Source of the DNA: Dinochytrium kinnereticum
Taxonomy: Eukaryota > Chytridiomycota > Chytridiomycetes > Chytridiales > Chytridiaceae
Direction: 5' to 3'
DNA: 57,696 nucleotides
Assembly: GCA_027604005.1 (NCBI GenBank)
Contig: JADGJT010000092.1
Span: 1 to 57,696, forward strand
Shown: positions 38,396 to 49,363 of the stretch, in pieces
Layout of the letters: every line of letters begins with the position of its first letter
Position numbering within the stretch: position 1 is the first letter of the stretch
Translations under genes and position numbers: made by a program
The notes under the pieces: generated by a model
Told to the model about the DNA's origin: nothing
The model's input: the letters and a program-made list of their open reading frames with translations, nothing else
Databases searched by the model: none

Positions 38396-39818
38396 TCAAA
38401 GGCTCCAGATCACAATCTTCCCGTCAACCGCCGATGAGGAAAACTTTTCAACCTTGTTGCCGCGAGATACATGGGGGCGTACAGATCTGCGGAGAGAGAG
38501 AGAGGTTCATTGTTGGAGGCAATTCAGTAAAGGAAAATCTTACGTGATGGTATTTTGGTGGACAGAGTTAAGCTCCAAGTCGTTTGACGCAGTCTGGCTA
38601 CGGGAATCCATAAGCTTGAACTTGTTCATGGCCGAGCTCGCAGCCTCCGCCTTGAAAGACTTCCCCTTATCTAACTTTTCGGAAAGCTCCCTGATAAAAC
38701 ATCGTTATAACTAACACATGGGGGAATGGAGCCAAAGGGAAAAAAAGAGGCTCACCAGTTGCTGCCCCTCTGGGAGTATATGAACGGGACGCAGTCGTGA
38801 CCGGCGCCAATCACGTCCGTCTCCGTCGCGAAGAATATCGAGAGGATAGGGAGGTTAGGGGATGAGATCACCTTAAGAGGAGAGCCGGGTCCATTGGCGA
38901 TAGTGAGAGTACCGTCGTGGCCTTTTAAAAAGGAAGAAAACACGATGGCCTTAAGTACCGGCAGACGAAGCCAAAATAAACAAAATAAACAACGCAACAC
39001 TTACTGGCCCACGCCAAGAGGTTGCCCGAAGGAGAAAAGGCAACAGAGTGAACCCAACCTCCCGTATCAACCCCAAACTCTGCACAAAGCGTGTCAAAAG
39101 GCAACTTATCCCCCCAAACAGGGTCAGCAACTTTCTGGTCCAAGCTCTTGATAAACGCCGAAACAACCCTCGTCCTCTTATCAGCAGCTCCGGCCGCCAA
39201 GAGAATGTTATTAGGATGCCAGTCTAACGTCAACACAGTCGACCTAAAGTGTTTACGAATGTGCTTGGCAGAGTACCAGTCGTACTCGGGGTCAAAGTAG
39301 GCCACAGCGATCAGCTTGGACCCGGTGGCAACCGCAAACTTGTTCTCCTTGGGAGACCATCGGACAAAGGTTGCAGCTCGATTGATACGGAGAAGGACGA
39401 GCTTGGGTTTCCATTGAGATTGTTCAAGGGTCCAGACGTAGGCGTTCCTGTCTTGACCACAGGTCACAATCTTGTTGGTTTCGGGAGCCCAGTCAATGGA
39501 TGTGACGAGTTTATCATGCTGTTGTTATTTTTTGAAGCGTTAGTTGGGTGGATCTTTTCCTTCCCTTGATATTCCTTCACCTCTCGCAGAATTTGAACAA
39601 GGCTCCATCCCGCGCCGGTCTTTCGATGAATGTGGACCTCATTGTTGGATGGGCAGAATGCAACCTCTTTTTGGTTTCAAAGAAAAGAGGCAAAGCGCAC
39701 ACAGCGTCAGTCAGCCCCTTGAACGCGCGTGCCTGAAGCTACCTGTCCTGTCCTTGTTGAAGCTGTGGCAGGTCACCGGGGTGCCGTAGAGGAATTGGTG
39801 AATCTCAGGAGTGGCCAT
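38396..39818 (-). CDS. ARPC1: Arp2/3 complex subunit 1 (ARPC1, p40)
   Basis: A WD40 subunit of the Arp2/3 actin-nucleating complex. The start ATG 39818 reads MATPEIHQFLYGTPVTCHSF-type sequence, then VAFCPSNNEVHIHRKTGAGW. Other landmarks are HDKLVTSIDWAPETNKIVTC, GQDRNAYVWTLE, RINRAATFVRWSPKENKFAV, SAKHIRKHFRSTVLTLDWHP, DTGGWVHSVAFSPSGNLLAW, DVIGAGHDCVPFIY and, at the end, SSAVDGKIVIWSL, with TGA at 38396. Order and length match ARPC1 (about 370 residues). It converges on PLRG1 with 142 bp between stops and lies in tandem with the SMARCD gene. Its presence fits amoeboid or actin-patch motility in the host. Confidence 0.93.
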
Positions 39819-39988
39819 TCCTTGCACAATTTTCTGTCACACCGGAGATACCTCCCAGACTTACTTTTGAGCTGACATTCGAGGCTTCAAGAGCAAGGCC
39901 GGCGACTTGCGCTCCTTCTTCTCCTTACGAAAGACAGCGTTTGGAAGAAACTGATATATTTTATTATAAATCCCATCCCTGCCTCCCA

Positions 39989-42028
39989 TCACACAGACTT
40001 TGACATGTAGTGGAACACGGCATCCCTAACCCATGGCTCGCAGTAGAATGACGACCGCCGAGATTCCTCCGTGTTGAACCGAGTGTCTCCCAAAATAACC
40101 TGCGCGATATTATTTGTTACATCCAGCCAGACAAAATGTGGCGTCCTTACCTCAAGGTCGCGGCTCTGGCTCGCAACCCACTCATTTAAGAAGCTTACGG
40201 GATCCTTTGCAAAGGCAAGCATAAACTCTCTCTTAAGCTTGTACGCGTTAATCTCCTCCACTTCCCGCGCAATCTTTGAAAAAAATATTTAACCGATTGA
40301 TACCTGATCCACGACTAGACAAGAAAATCGTAAGAAAAAGGCAAAAAGACAAACCATTTCATTTAAATCCGCAATCTCTTTCTGCGTATTCGGGTCCCCA
40401 GTCAGCGCAATCCTATTCATTTGCGCAGTGACAGGATCATCGACCTCAACCTCAACGTCATAAGCAATGTTTGAGAGCGTGTACTCCTGGTCAATCTTAA
40501 TCGTAAAGTCAATCTGAACAGGGTCGCAGGGCCTCAAATGGGGCAGAATAAGTTCAGGTATCTGAATGAATCCGATGCGTTGGGTACGGAAAATCTGTTT
40601 TTGGGGACCAGTTAAGGCGATAAGATTTAATGGGATAGGTTAGCTTACAGATGTTAAAGCTTCATCGAGCTTAATAAAGCGCTTGTCGTCCACATCTTGA
40701 AGCTTGTGAATCTAAGGTGAACATACAAGTTAAGAGAGGGTGATCAAAGATTAACAAGGGGATTTCAACCTTGATATATTGCCAAAGAGACATGATGATA
40801 TTAGCCTTGGAGTCAACACCGACTCCAAGAAGCTCCTTGAGCGGTTCAGAGAGAATGAATTTTTCGGGTGAATGGTCGAGATAGATGAAAATCTTCGCAT
40901 TCACATCACTGTCTCCACGCCTCTTAACCTCGATACCGTCAAACTCTGGCGTTGAGGGGGTTTTCCGAAACTACCCAAAAACAGTCAGGCAGATTACTCG
41001 AAACTTCAGAATCTCACCTCAATAATATTTCCATCAGCGAACAGCGAAGGATCCCGATCGAGCTGAACGACAATTGTTTTCACAAATGTCGAAAACTTTG
41101 GCTGGTTTGACAGCTTACGGCTATTGGGGGGCTACAAGTAACAGAATAAACACCATAAGCTATCACCTCATAATCCATATCTTCCAGAAAAGAAAAAAAA
41201 AAAACGACCGTAAAACTCACATCCAGCAGCCTTCCTTGAATCTGTAGTGTCCAGGAAGGTATCCTCGAGGGATCCACCTCCAACTCTCCTCCAGCCTCCT
41301 TATCTTCCGCAAACTGGTTGGCAGCAAGGTTCGCCAAAAAGATTCTCAGCATCCTTTTGGTCTATTCACCAAAAGAGAATGTTAACAAAGCCGAGAGGAG
41401 CCTCTGCATCTGAAACCAACCTTTAGTGGCCTCGATGACGACTCTTGAATGTCCTGCCTCTTCCTAATAATCGTTGCATCCAACCTTTTCTCAAAATCAC
41501 AAAGCTCTGTGTAAAGCTTCGCCTCCGGCACAAACGTATCAATCTTTCTAGGTAACGCTCTGTCCAGCACCTTCTTCTTCCTTTAAATATACAGCAAGAA
41601 ACATCTATCAGCCTTCCTCATAACTGAAATCCTGCCTTCTCACCGTGCTTGAGCGGATTGAGGCTCCTGTCTCTTCAAACTCTGCTGTGCAAGTCCCTGC
41701 TGTTGTTGAGGGTTAGCCGTGCCCGCGCCTTGATAATACTGCTGGTTTCCTGCCGCAGGATTTTGGTGCTGTTGAGGTGTGGGGTACTGCCTCGCGTTGG
41801 TCATGGGTGCAGGCGTGGAAAAGGAAGGCTGTTGGGCGGTGTTGTCCAAACGATATCATCCAAAAGTTAAACCAGAGCTTCGGACAAAACCCCCTCGCCT
41901 CCTCCAACGAAATCCAGGAGGTAAGGCTTGATACCAACCATCATGGACGGCGTGGCCATGCTCGATGGCGCATGAGCCCGCTGCTGCTGCTGCTGAACAG
42001 GCGTCCCCTGCGGAAAGTTTGTCCACAT
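39989..42028 (-). CDS. SWI/SNF-complex subunit SMARCD/BAF60 (Snf12/Rsc6-like)
   Basis: An accessory subunit of SWI/SNF-type chromatin remodellers. I take ATG 42028 (MWTNFPQGTPVQQQQ) as start: an intron atg|gttggt ... caacag joins it in phase to PSFSTPAPMTNARQYPTP. The Gln/Pro-rich N-terminus is followed by RALPRKIDTFVPEAKLYTEL and DATIIRKRQDIQ, the usual BAF60 helices, then SWTLQIQGRLLD and FSTFVKTIVVQLDRDPSLF. The SWIB domain is KFILSEPLKELLGVGVDSKA with NIIMSLWQYIKIHKLQD and IPELILPHLRP. The C-terminus has QSRDLEVILGDTRFNTEESR and HYMSKSV, stop at 39989. Eight or more short introns are present. Confidence 0.9.
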
Positions 42029-42073
42029 CTTCGAGCAACAACCAACTTTCGTTACTTCCACAAAAAAAAGAAT

Positions 42074-42756
42074 TTATTTCAAGTCGTTCCCGTCCACCTC
42101 CCAAGGCTTCTTCCGCATGGGCAGAACGCTGCGACTCTGCTTGTCCTCCCCGTGGACGGTCGTTGGAATCTGTCGGATGCCAGGGATGGGCTTGCCTTGC
42201 GCGACGAGTGCGCAGATCTCGGCAAATGTTTTAGGATAGTGAGGTTGTTGAGTGTCGTCGGCTGATGTTGAAGGTGGGACGTCGGTTTCAAGGTCGGTGA
42301 TGGTGGGTGGGATATTGGTCGTGATGGTCGTTGGTGTGTAATCAGATGCCGCAGAATTGGTTGCGGGTGCTGTAGAGGTTCGTTGCTTCCATTCTTGGAA
42401 GGCTTGAAAGTCAAATGGCCTGACGAATCTGTTTTTTTTTTTTTTTCCATTGGGGTTGACGAGGTTATTCCTTTGGCCAGTCTCTTTTACTCTCTGCGAT
42501 GATTGAAAGCAGCATGCAATCTCCTTCCAGGCTTGCATGACGCATCGCGGCAATCTATGCACATGAAGACCTTGACGCTCTCTGTCTCGCAAACACCATA
42601 CCTTGAATAATAAAACCACTTTGCCTTCTCAATCGCCTGCTCCACGTCCTCCTCCGACCTCCCAACGAGCTTCTCCTTAATGGTTTTCAGCCCCGTCTCA
42701 AACGATGAGTCCGACGAAAAGTCGTAGCTTAGAAATGCCTTGAACTCGCTCTCCAT
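42074..42756 (-). CDS. PEX39-like KPWE-motif peroxin
   Basis: Two exons (42602-42756 and 42074-42428) join in frame (ttcaag|gtatgg ... aacag|attcg) to give 169 residues. The N-terminus is FKAFLSYDFSSDSSFETGL, then EQAIEKAKWFYYSR, and after the splice FVRPFDFQAFQEWKQR. A Thr/Pro-rich linker leads to the conserved end YPKTFAEICALVAQGKPIPG, IRQIP and RKKPWEVD, with stop at 42074. The YPxxFxEhxxLhxxGxPIPGIxxIP block plus KPWE is the signature of the small KPWE-domain proteins (human C6orf226, yeast Yjr012c), named PEX39, which help PEX7-dependent PTS2 import. No membrane segment is seen. The gene lies 45 bp upstream of the SMARCD start codon on the same strand. Confidence 0.8.
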
Positions 42757-43162
42757 TCTCGCTTCGCAAAAGCAAAATTTTCTGGAGGTTGAGGGAATGC
42801 TGCTGAAGGACGATGCTTTGGGAATTGGTCGCTGGAGCGAGCCCAAAGGACAACGCATTGATGTTTACGCGAAATGACAAAAGATGGGCGGGAGCTTTTT
42901 AAGTCAAAGACCAAACTTTGAAGCTTGCCACACGCCTGAAGTGATTAACTTGACGGCATTCCGATACAAAATTTAGCCAGGACACCTTGTTAATTTCATC
43001 GCGTCAATAACATCAGTTACTGAGAAAGAACTGATCTACAGTGACTTTAAATTATGGGCTGTCAACGTAATGAATTTTAATTTAAAGAAACCGAATTGAT
43101 ATTTGCACGGCACTGTTACCATAACATGATTTAAATAGAAAAAAGTAATGATTCAAGCGAAT
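42757..43162. other. 406-bp intergenic, block resembling 49.05-49.15 kb
   Basis: This AT-rich stretch lies between the PEX39-like start and the stop of the next gene. A block at 42893-42975 resembles 49052-49145, sharing gtcaaa..gaccaa.ctttgaagc, ttgac..cattccga and t.tagcca. No gene is seen. Confidence 0.4.
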
Positions 43163-46100
43163 TCAACGTCCCATAACCTTCCTTATCATCCTTCTCAACA
43201 CCCTAATCCCGATAACCAAAATCATTTTCACAAGAAAAACCGTCAGCAACATTCCCACAAATCCGAAACACACAACACAGAACAATACAGCTGGTGTAAT
43301 GGTGTTAGCCAGAACCTTTGCAATCATCACAGCAATTTTCCAAGCCCTTGGTGCTCCCCATCTCCAGCCCTGCACCATCAACATCCACGCTTTACCCCCA
43401 ACTCTCTGTCCATTAGACACAGCTGTTTTCATTCCTTCCTTCATCCCGAGCCCGCCAATAACAATTAAAATCCCCAAGACCTGCAGAAGTGTCGGCGCCA
43501 CTGATGACATCCATCGAGAAAGCCCTGGTCCGTGTCGCTTTACCATCGAGTAAAACAGCATGAAAACCGCCAGAATAAACGAAAAAAGCGCCTCTGGAAC
43601 TGTGATCGAGAAGGCACCTAGTTCTTGGAATGGGAATGGGATGGGAGGTGAGGACTGTAAAGATGAAAAATGCTTTAGTGTTTGGGAGATAAAGAGGTCA
43701 CCTAAAAGTACCTTCATCGCAAGTACGAAGCGAGAAGAAGCCTTATCAACTTGATCAACCATCCGGCAGGGCTGCATCAACTCAGTCTCATAGTCGGCCT
43801 TGATGTCTTTGTTCTCGGTAGATACCCGCCTGTCAATAGTGTCCGCAGCAACAACACCATGGCAAGAAATCGCTTTGGTAGAGGACTGAACCTTGAAGCA
43901 ATCTTCTAATATCACTGGGCTTTCGTCATCCTTCTTAACCTCATTCTCCGCAAAAACAGCTTCTGAAACAAAAAGGTCGGTCCTGTGACTTTTCCTCTCG
44001 ACTTTAGCCTCAGCTGCCTTCACCTGGAAATCATTCTCATTTGCAGCTCCACACACATTATCCAGAACCTCTGCAGCCCTCGTATCCTCTGCGCACTGCT
44101 TCGAAGTCTCTTTGGTAGAATTCACACTGCTGGTTGTGGTCTCATCAGGAAGTAGCTCACCAGTCATGTCCAGGATCTCAACCTTTTTTTCACATACCCT
44201 CTCAGAGACTGAATCGTCAGTCGACCTGGACACAAAGCTGAACACGAATGAGTCGAACGACATGGGGACAGGCGCCTTTGGAGGGGCATGCTTAACGTAA
44301 TCAACGGAGGCGTTCAATAAGCTTGCTGAAGATCCAGTAACATTATCCTTCACCTCCTCTGTCGATACCGCGCAATACTCAGCGATATCTTGGGCAGAGT
44401 CAACCCTCGGAATCCCGCTCTCATGACGAACCCTCTCGACGTTGAGGTTAACAGACATAGCCTCGTCAAGCATGATTTTTTTGTCATCATTTTCATGATC
44501 CGCCTTTTCTCCAGACTCTTTATCAAACTCGGCCTTGCTAACGTTCTCGTCACAAACTTGCTCTTCGGTAGTATCCACAACATCAGCATTGATCTTCTCA
44601 TCAGAATTACCCGATTCCGCAATGACACCTGCAGCATCTTTCCTTGGCTCGGAAGAGCTTATGCTGTCGTTATAAACACTTTCTTCCACTAAAGAATCAT
44701 CACATACAAACTCGCCAAGTATTTCTCTTGTCCCTATAATCACAGAATGATCTGATGGCATGAAGGTTTCTGAATTCTCCTTGCCAGACTCAGCCGAGGG
44801 AATGCTGGCGTCATCAACATCTTCTTCGTCCGGGATCTCATCACGTGCTCGCTTATCGATAGCCTCCATTGTCTCCAAAAGGATCAGTGTAGAATCATAA
44901 TCATCCACAATGATCGTAGAAGCCTCGTTCTTAATTTCCGCGGAGCTTATCGTCTCGTCACAAATAGCTTCGTTGACTTGAATCTCATCACATACTCGCT
45001 CATCAACAGTATTCGTAGTCTCTACAATCATCTCAGAGCCCTCATGGGTCTGAGGAGTCACTTTATCAAATTCGATCGAGCAAGCGGAACTGCCACAAAC
45101 ATCTGCCTCGGCAGAAACGGTCTCGATCTGATCGAATTGGGGCTGGGCAGGCGACTCTTGAGGTACGGAGGTAACGCAATCAAAAAGTGAATCTGGTGAG
45201 ACTGCGGGTGCCGCCGCGACAGCATCCTTTACTTCTCCCTCAGCCTCGTACTGCTATAAGAAACATTGTTAAATAGACAAACTGGTTATAAAAACATACC
45301 TCTTCTCTCGCCTTCGTCTCCTCCAACCCTGAGAAGTTTTCCGTTGAGGTCAAGAGTGCAGCGTCTGCATCGGAGGAGGCTGATTGCGGCATAAGACCGA
45401 TCGAAGCTGCTAATTGCTCATAGATACTATCGACCGTACCTCCATTGTTATCAACCTATTGATAAAATTAGATATAAAAGGGAGTTGATCTTACATTGTC
45501 CCCGGTCTTCCTAACCTCAAACCCAGAGGGATTTTGGTCAGACACGAGCAAGTTACCAGCGGGGCCACTGATATTCTGAAACGGGATTCCCATGCTGCTA
45601 TTCAAGGAACCAGCAGCGAGGAAGGCTGCATAGAATGCCGCATCGCTAGACAAATACTTTGATGGCGTCAAGGGCGGACTAACAGTGCGGAGTGATGAAA
45701 GGGATGCCTCATCGGAAGAAAAAGGAGACAAAAGATCAACCGTTCCGTTCGAGAGAGAAGATTCACCACTTAAAGCAGAGTTCCCCGAGACTTCGAAAGC
45801 TGGCATCGGAGAATCAGCGAGCAACGACGAAAAAAAATCGGAAGAGGATGAACCTTGCCCCGAAGAGTTAAGGTTCTCACAGGAAGGCGAAAATCCGTCT
45901 TCCAAAGCCGGGAGAAGGGAGCTGTAAGTGGAGGTGTGGGCAACTGACGAAGAGGCACCAGGAAACGACGGAACGATATCAGCGACTGATGTCATTCTGT
46001 CATCCAAAGTGTTAACTGTCGAGTTTCCCAAGAATGGTGCGGATGGCAATGGAGCACAAGAAAACGGGGTAGAGTCGGTAGATGCCCCGGCATCCAATGC

Positions 46101-48243
46101 AGGAAGAAGCGAGTTCTCTGAGGAGCATGGAGCAAAGGAGTGGCGACAATCAATTGCCGAAAGAGGAGAATCCACCTGGATCAAAGTCGTCACTCCGTCT
46201 TCCAAAGCGGCAAGAAGAGAGTTTCCGGAGAAACCCGCAGCTGAGGATGCATCATTTGCCAGTGCAGGTGCATTAAATGTGAAATCGGAAGATGGACGAA
46301 CCGACAAATCAGCCCCTACAATGCTAGGGCTCTGATTTTCCATAAAAGTCGACGCAGTATCGCTTGGAACTGGGCATAATGGGAGTTTGGAAGTGACGTT
46401 TACCGGAGTAAGCCTATCAAGCAGGGCTGAAATAATATCCCCCGGGGAGGTCGTTCCATGCAAAGGTGCAACAGCCGAGTTTTGGGAGAGGGCCGCGGCT
46501 CCAAAGGGGGGAGCACGTGTAGAGTCGATAGATGCTCCGGCATCCAATGCAGGAAGAAGCGAGTTCTCGGAGGAGCATGGAGAAAAGGATTGGCGACAAT
46601 CAATTGCGGAAAGGGGCACATCCGTCTGAATGGAAGATGTGTCTCTATCTTCCAAAGCTGCAAGAAGAGAGTTTCCCGAAAAAGTCGTAGCTGAGGATGC
46701 AGAGCTTGCAAGTGCAGATGCATCAAATGCGATATCGGAGGATGGACGAATCGGCAAATTAGCCTTTACAACTCCAAGGCTCTGATTTTCAGTAGGAGTC
46801 AAATCAGTATCGTTTAAAGGCGATCTCGTATCATTCGGCTTAGGCATCGACGTGTCGCAGGTCGCTTTGGTAGGTGACATGCTGTCAAGAATCTTCTTCT
46901 CGTGAAAGAGGGCCATCTGAAGCTTCTCCAATATCTATAGCACAAATTAATAAACAACAAGAAATTCACAAAAGCCTTACTTCGTCTGCTTTCTTGATAT
47001 TTGCAAGTGTGGGTGACATCGGCATGGGAGTAGTAGTCACTTTGGCGACACTGCTAACACGGTCCATCGAGGTACCATGGTCGACAACATCCATGGCGGA
47101 TTTGAAGTCAACCCTGGGCTTCACCTCAGGTTGGATACTGGGCTCCTCGACGCATGTCTTCAAAGTGGTGTTTGAAATGGGGTCCACAGTCATCATACCC
47201 GGTGATGAGTGCTTTTTAATGACAGCACAGACAGCGGTATGATCCTGAGGACCTTCAACAATAGACTCGGTACCAGTCTCCTTAACATTAGAAGTATCGG
47301 CAAGGGCATTCGGGACTTGTTCCGTCGTGGGAGCGAGAGCCTCCTCACAGGGTCCCACAATGTCCTCTGGGACAAAGATCATCTGGGTCATGGTTTCCTG
47401 AGAAATGGTGGTCTTGGGGTTAAGGACTGGATCGGCAACTTTCGTGGCCCGATCGAAGCCCTGGGTAGTTCCAAACTTGATTGGTGAACTACCGCGCGAA
47501 AGGATGCTCTGAAGCTTGTCCATGGCCTGTAAAATAGAGTCCGGTGGATCAATAAAAACAGTAAACGATGTATTCAAGCACTACCTGTTCCGCCGTCTTC
47601 TTCACATCGGATGCTGGTGACCGAGGGGACTTTGGAGACATCATTAAATGCTCCTTGACTGGCGTCGTGCCGCGGGAAAGGACTTTCTGGAGCTTTTCCA
47701 TGACCTACAAGAAACAAAAGATGAATAAGCCAAGAAAAGCAGGCACTTTGATGGATCACCTCGTCCGCCCTTTTCCTGGCCTCATGAGATGGGGATTGGA
47801 CTGGGGTGGAGGAGTTGCTCTCTTTGTCAGATGACGGCAAAGGAGATTTGCGAGAGACGGGAGTGGAAACCTTGAAAAGGGCGTCGCGGGAGGAAACCGA
47901 GATGGGGGACTTGTTGTCATCTTCAGGAAGTGATGGCCAAGAAAAGGAGTTAAGAGAACATGGATCAAATGCAGGGGAAAGAATTGTCCACTCTACCAAA
48001 CGAACTCTGCTGGTCATCATCAGACTGCTCGCCGCTCTCGCTCTCCCCCGAGACACTGTAGAATGAGGCGTCCGAGCCCTCGTATCCAGCGACGGTGTAG
48101 ACCGAAGTTCCATCCGAGTCGCTCTCGTCGCCCTGGCCTCCATTAAAGTCGTGCATGGTTGTGATGCATGGAGCAGCATCGTTGCTAGGCATGCCCTCGC
48201 CTGCACATGAGCCCACCATGATGGCCTCAACAAGAACGTTCAT
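43163..48243 (-). CDS. repeat-exon membrane protein, unknown function
   Basis: I do not recognise this gene. Seven exons (47997-48243, 47760-47920, 47585-47704, 46981-47526, 45495-46934, 45300-45455, 43163-45253) sum to 4761 nt and stay open, giving 1586 residues. The first intron is phase 1; all others are phase 0. Exons 3, 4 and 5 begin VMEKLQKVLSRGTTPVK, AMDKLQSILSRGSSPIK and ILEKLQMALFHEKK, and the exons before them end KRADE, KKTAEQ and KKADE. Exon 5 is Ser/Asn/Leu-rich with an internal 450-bp-period duplication and repeated NSLLxALxxG motifs. Exon 7 has a degenerate acidic repeat around VDERVCDE, ending in three or four hydrophobic segments (about residues 1445-1462, 1477-1495, 1537-1575) and a basic tail (RVLRRMIRKVMGR). 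No signal peptide is seen. It is probably a tail-anchored, mostly cytosolic protein, by inference. Confidence 0.75.
46070..46790 (-). repeat. two direct copies of a 271-bp coding repeat, 450-bp period
   Basis: Copies at 46520-46790 and 46070-46340 have identical length and are in the same frame. Encoded shared phrases are ENQS, PSSD, FSGNSLLAALED, PLSAIDCR, SENSLLPALDAGAS and DST. They are separated by 179 bp whose encoded sequence shows only weak similarity to what follows the second copy. Confidence 0.85.
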
Positions 48244-48662
48244 TGCTTATTTCGTGAAGAAAAGTAGTGTTCTGCAGAGTTCGCTTGAACTGAATTAAGT
48301 ACTCCGATGCTTGGGCACCAGCCCTCTGTTCGGACTTTCAAATATTGGGACTGGCCAATCATTGATTTTCTTTCGGGCTTCAAAAATCCTTTCACCAACC
48401 CAACCCCCAAGAAACCACAAGAAGTAATGAATTGCTGTTGAGCGAAAGTATTGGATAGATGGATAGATAGATGGATGGATGCCTTTCACTTGACTTTTTT
48501 GCCTCTTTTTCTATTTACTTTTGGGATTAATAACTCATCTCCAGCTGAGGAGATGTTAAAAGAAAGATACCCGGTTTATTCAATATTTTCGAGAAGGAAA
48601 AACGTTTAGGTAGACCATTGTTCTCATAAACATGATTTTAAAAAAACAAACAAAATAACTTG
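48244..48662. other. upstream region with TAGATGGA microsatellite
   Basis: No gene is seen. A tetranucleotide-type repeat (gatagatggat units) occupies roughly 48450-48481. The part next to 48243 is presumably the promoter of the repeat-exon gene. Confidence 0.35.
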
Positions 48663-49145
48663 ATGATTCAAGCGAATTCAACGTCCCATAATCCAGCTCT
48701 AAATCACAGTCAATCCAGCAGTCTCAACACAAAATCCATTTTCAATGCGAACGAACTTTTTTTTTTCTTCACATCTTCCCATGTTTTTTTTCCAACAACT
48801 GCACAATAAAATCCCCAAACTTGAAGAACGAAAAAAAAAAAAGCGTTCTCCAAATAAACCATGATCCAATAATTCATTTTTTTCATGTTGATCACGCGTG
48901 CATCTCTTTCCAAAACACCTTTCAATCCCTTCCCCACTTCAAAGACACGGCATGAGAAATCAACAACAATGAAACTGTTCTTAACCATCGCCATCTTCCC
49001 ATCGGGGACCAACCAGGCGCCGCGACCTGACCACCAGTGCTCTCCTCCACCATTTTAAAAGTCAAAAAGAACCAACCTTTGAAGCGTCTAACGTGACGTT
49101 GACAACATTCCGAAAACGAGGGTGGCAACACCCGCAATCTAGCCA
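48663..49145 (-). pseudogene. decayed copy of the 3' end of the repeat-exon membrane gene
   Basis: Bases 48663-48691 are identical over 29 bp to 43148-43176, which holds the last codons and stop of the membrane gene. Beyond it, on the same strand, fragments remain alike: ctcaacac...aaaatc.attttca, and aataaaatccccaa.... near 48810 against attaaaatccccaag near 43467. The encoded phrase VLQVWGFYCAVVG recalls LLQVLGILIVIGG of the intact gene. A-runs and frame breaks show it is not functional. The block at 49052-49145 also resembles 42893-42975, but in a changed order relative to the gene. Confidence 0.5.
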
Positions 49146-49363
49146 AAAAAAAAAAAAAAAAAACAGCTTAAAGATAATCATTCCAAATCATAAACCGATG
49201 ACTGAAACTTCAAAAAGTATCAAACATCCGCCCCATTAAAATTCCCAACAGCCTTGATGTGTTCAGTACACCAGGCATCTTTCCAATCATCATTGGCTAC
49301 CTCTCTAGGACCTAGGACAGTGCAGAAGCCATCCATCAATCGCAAAAGCCCAAACAACGGGAC

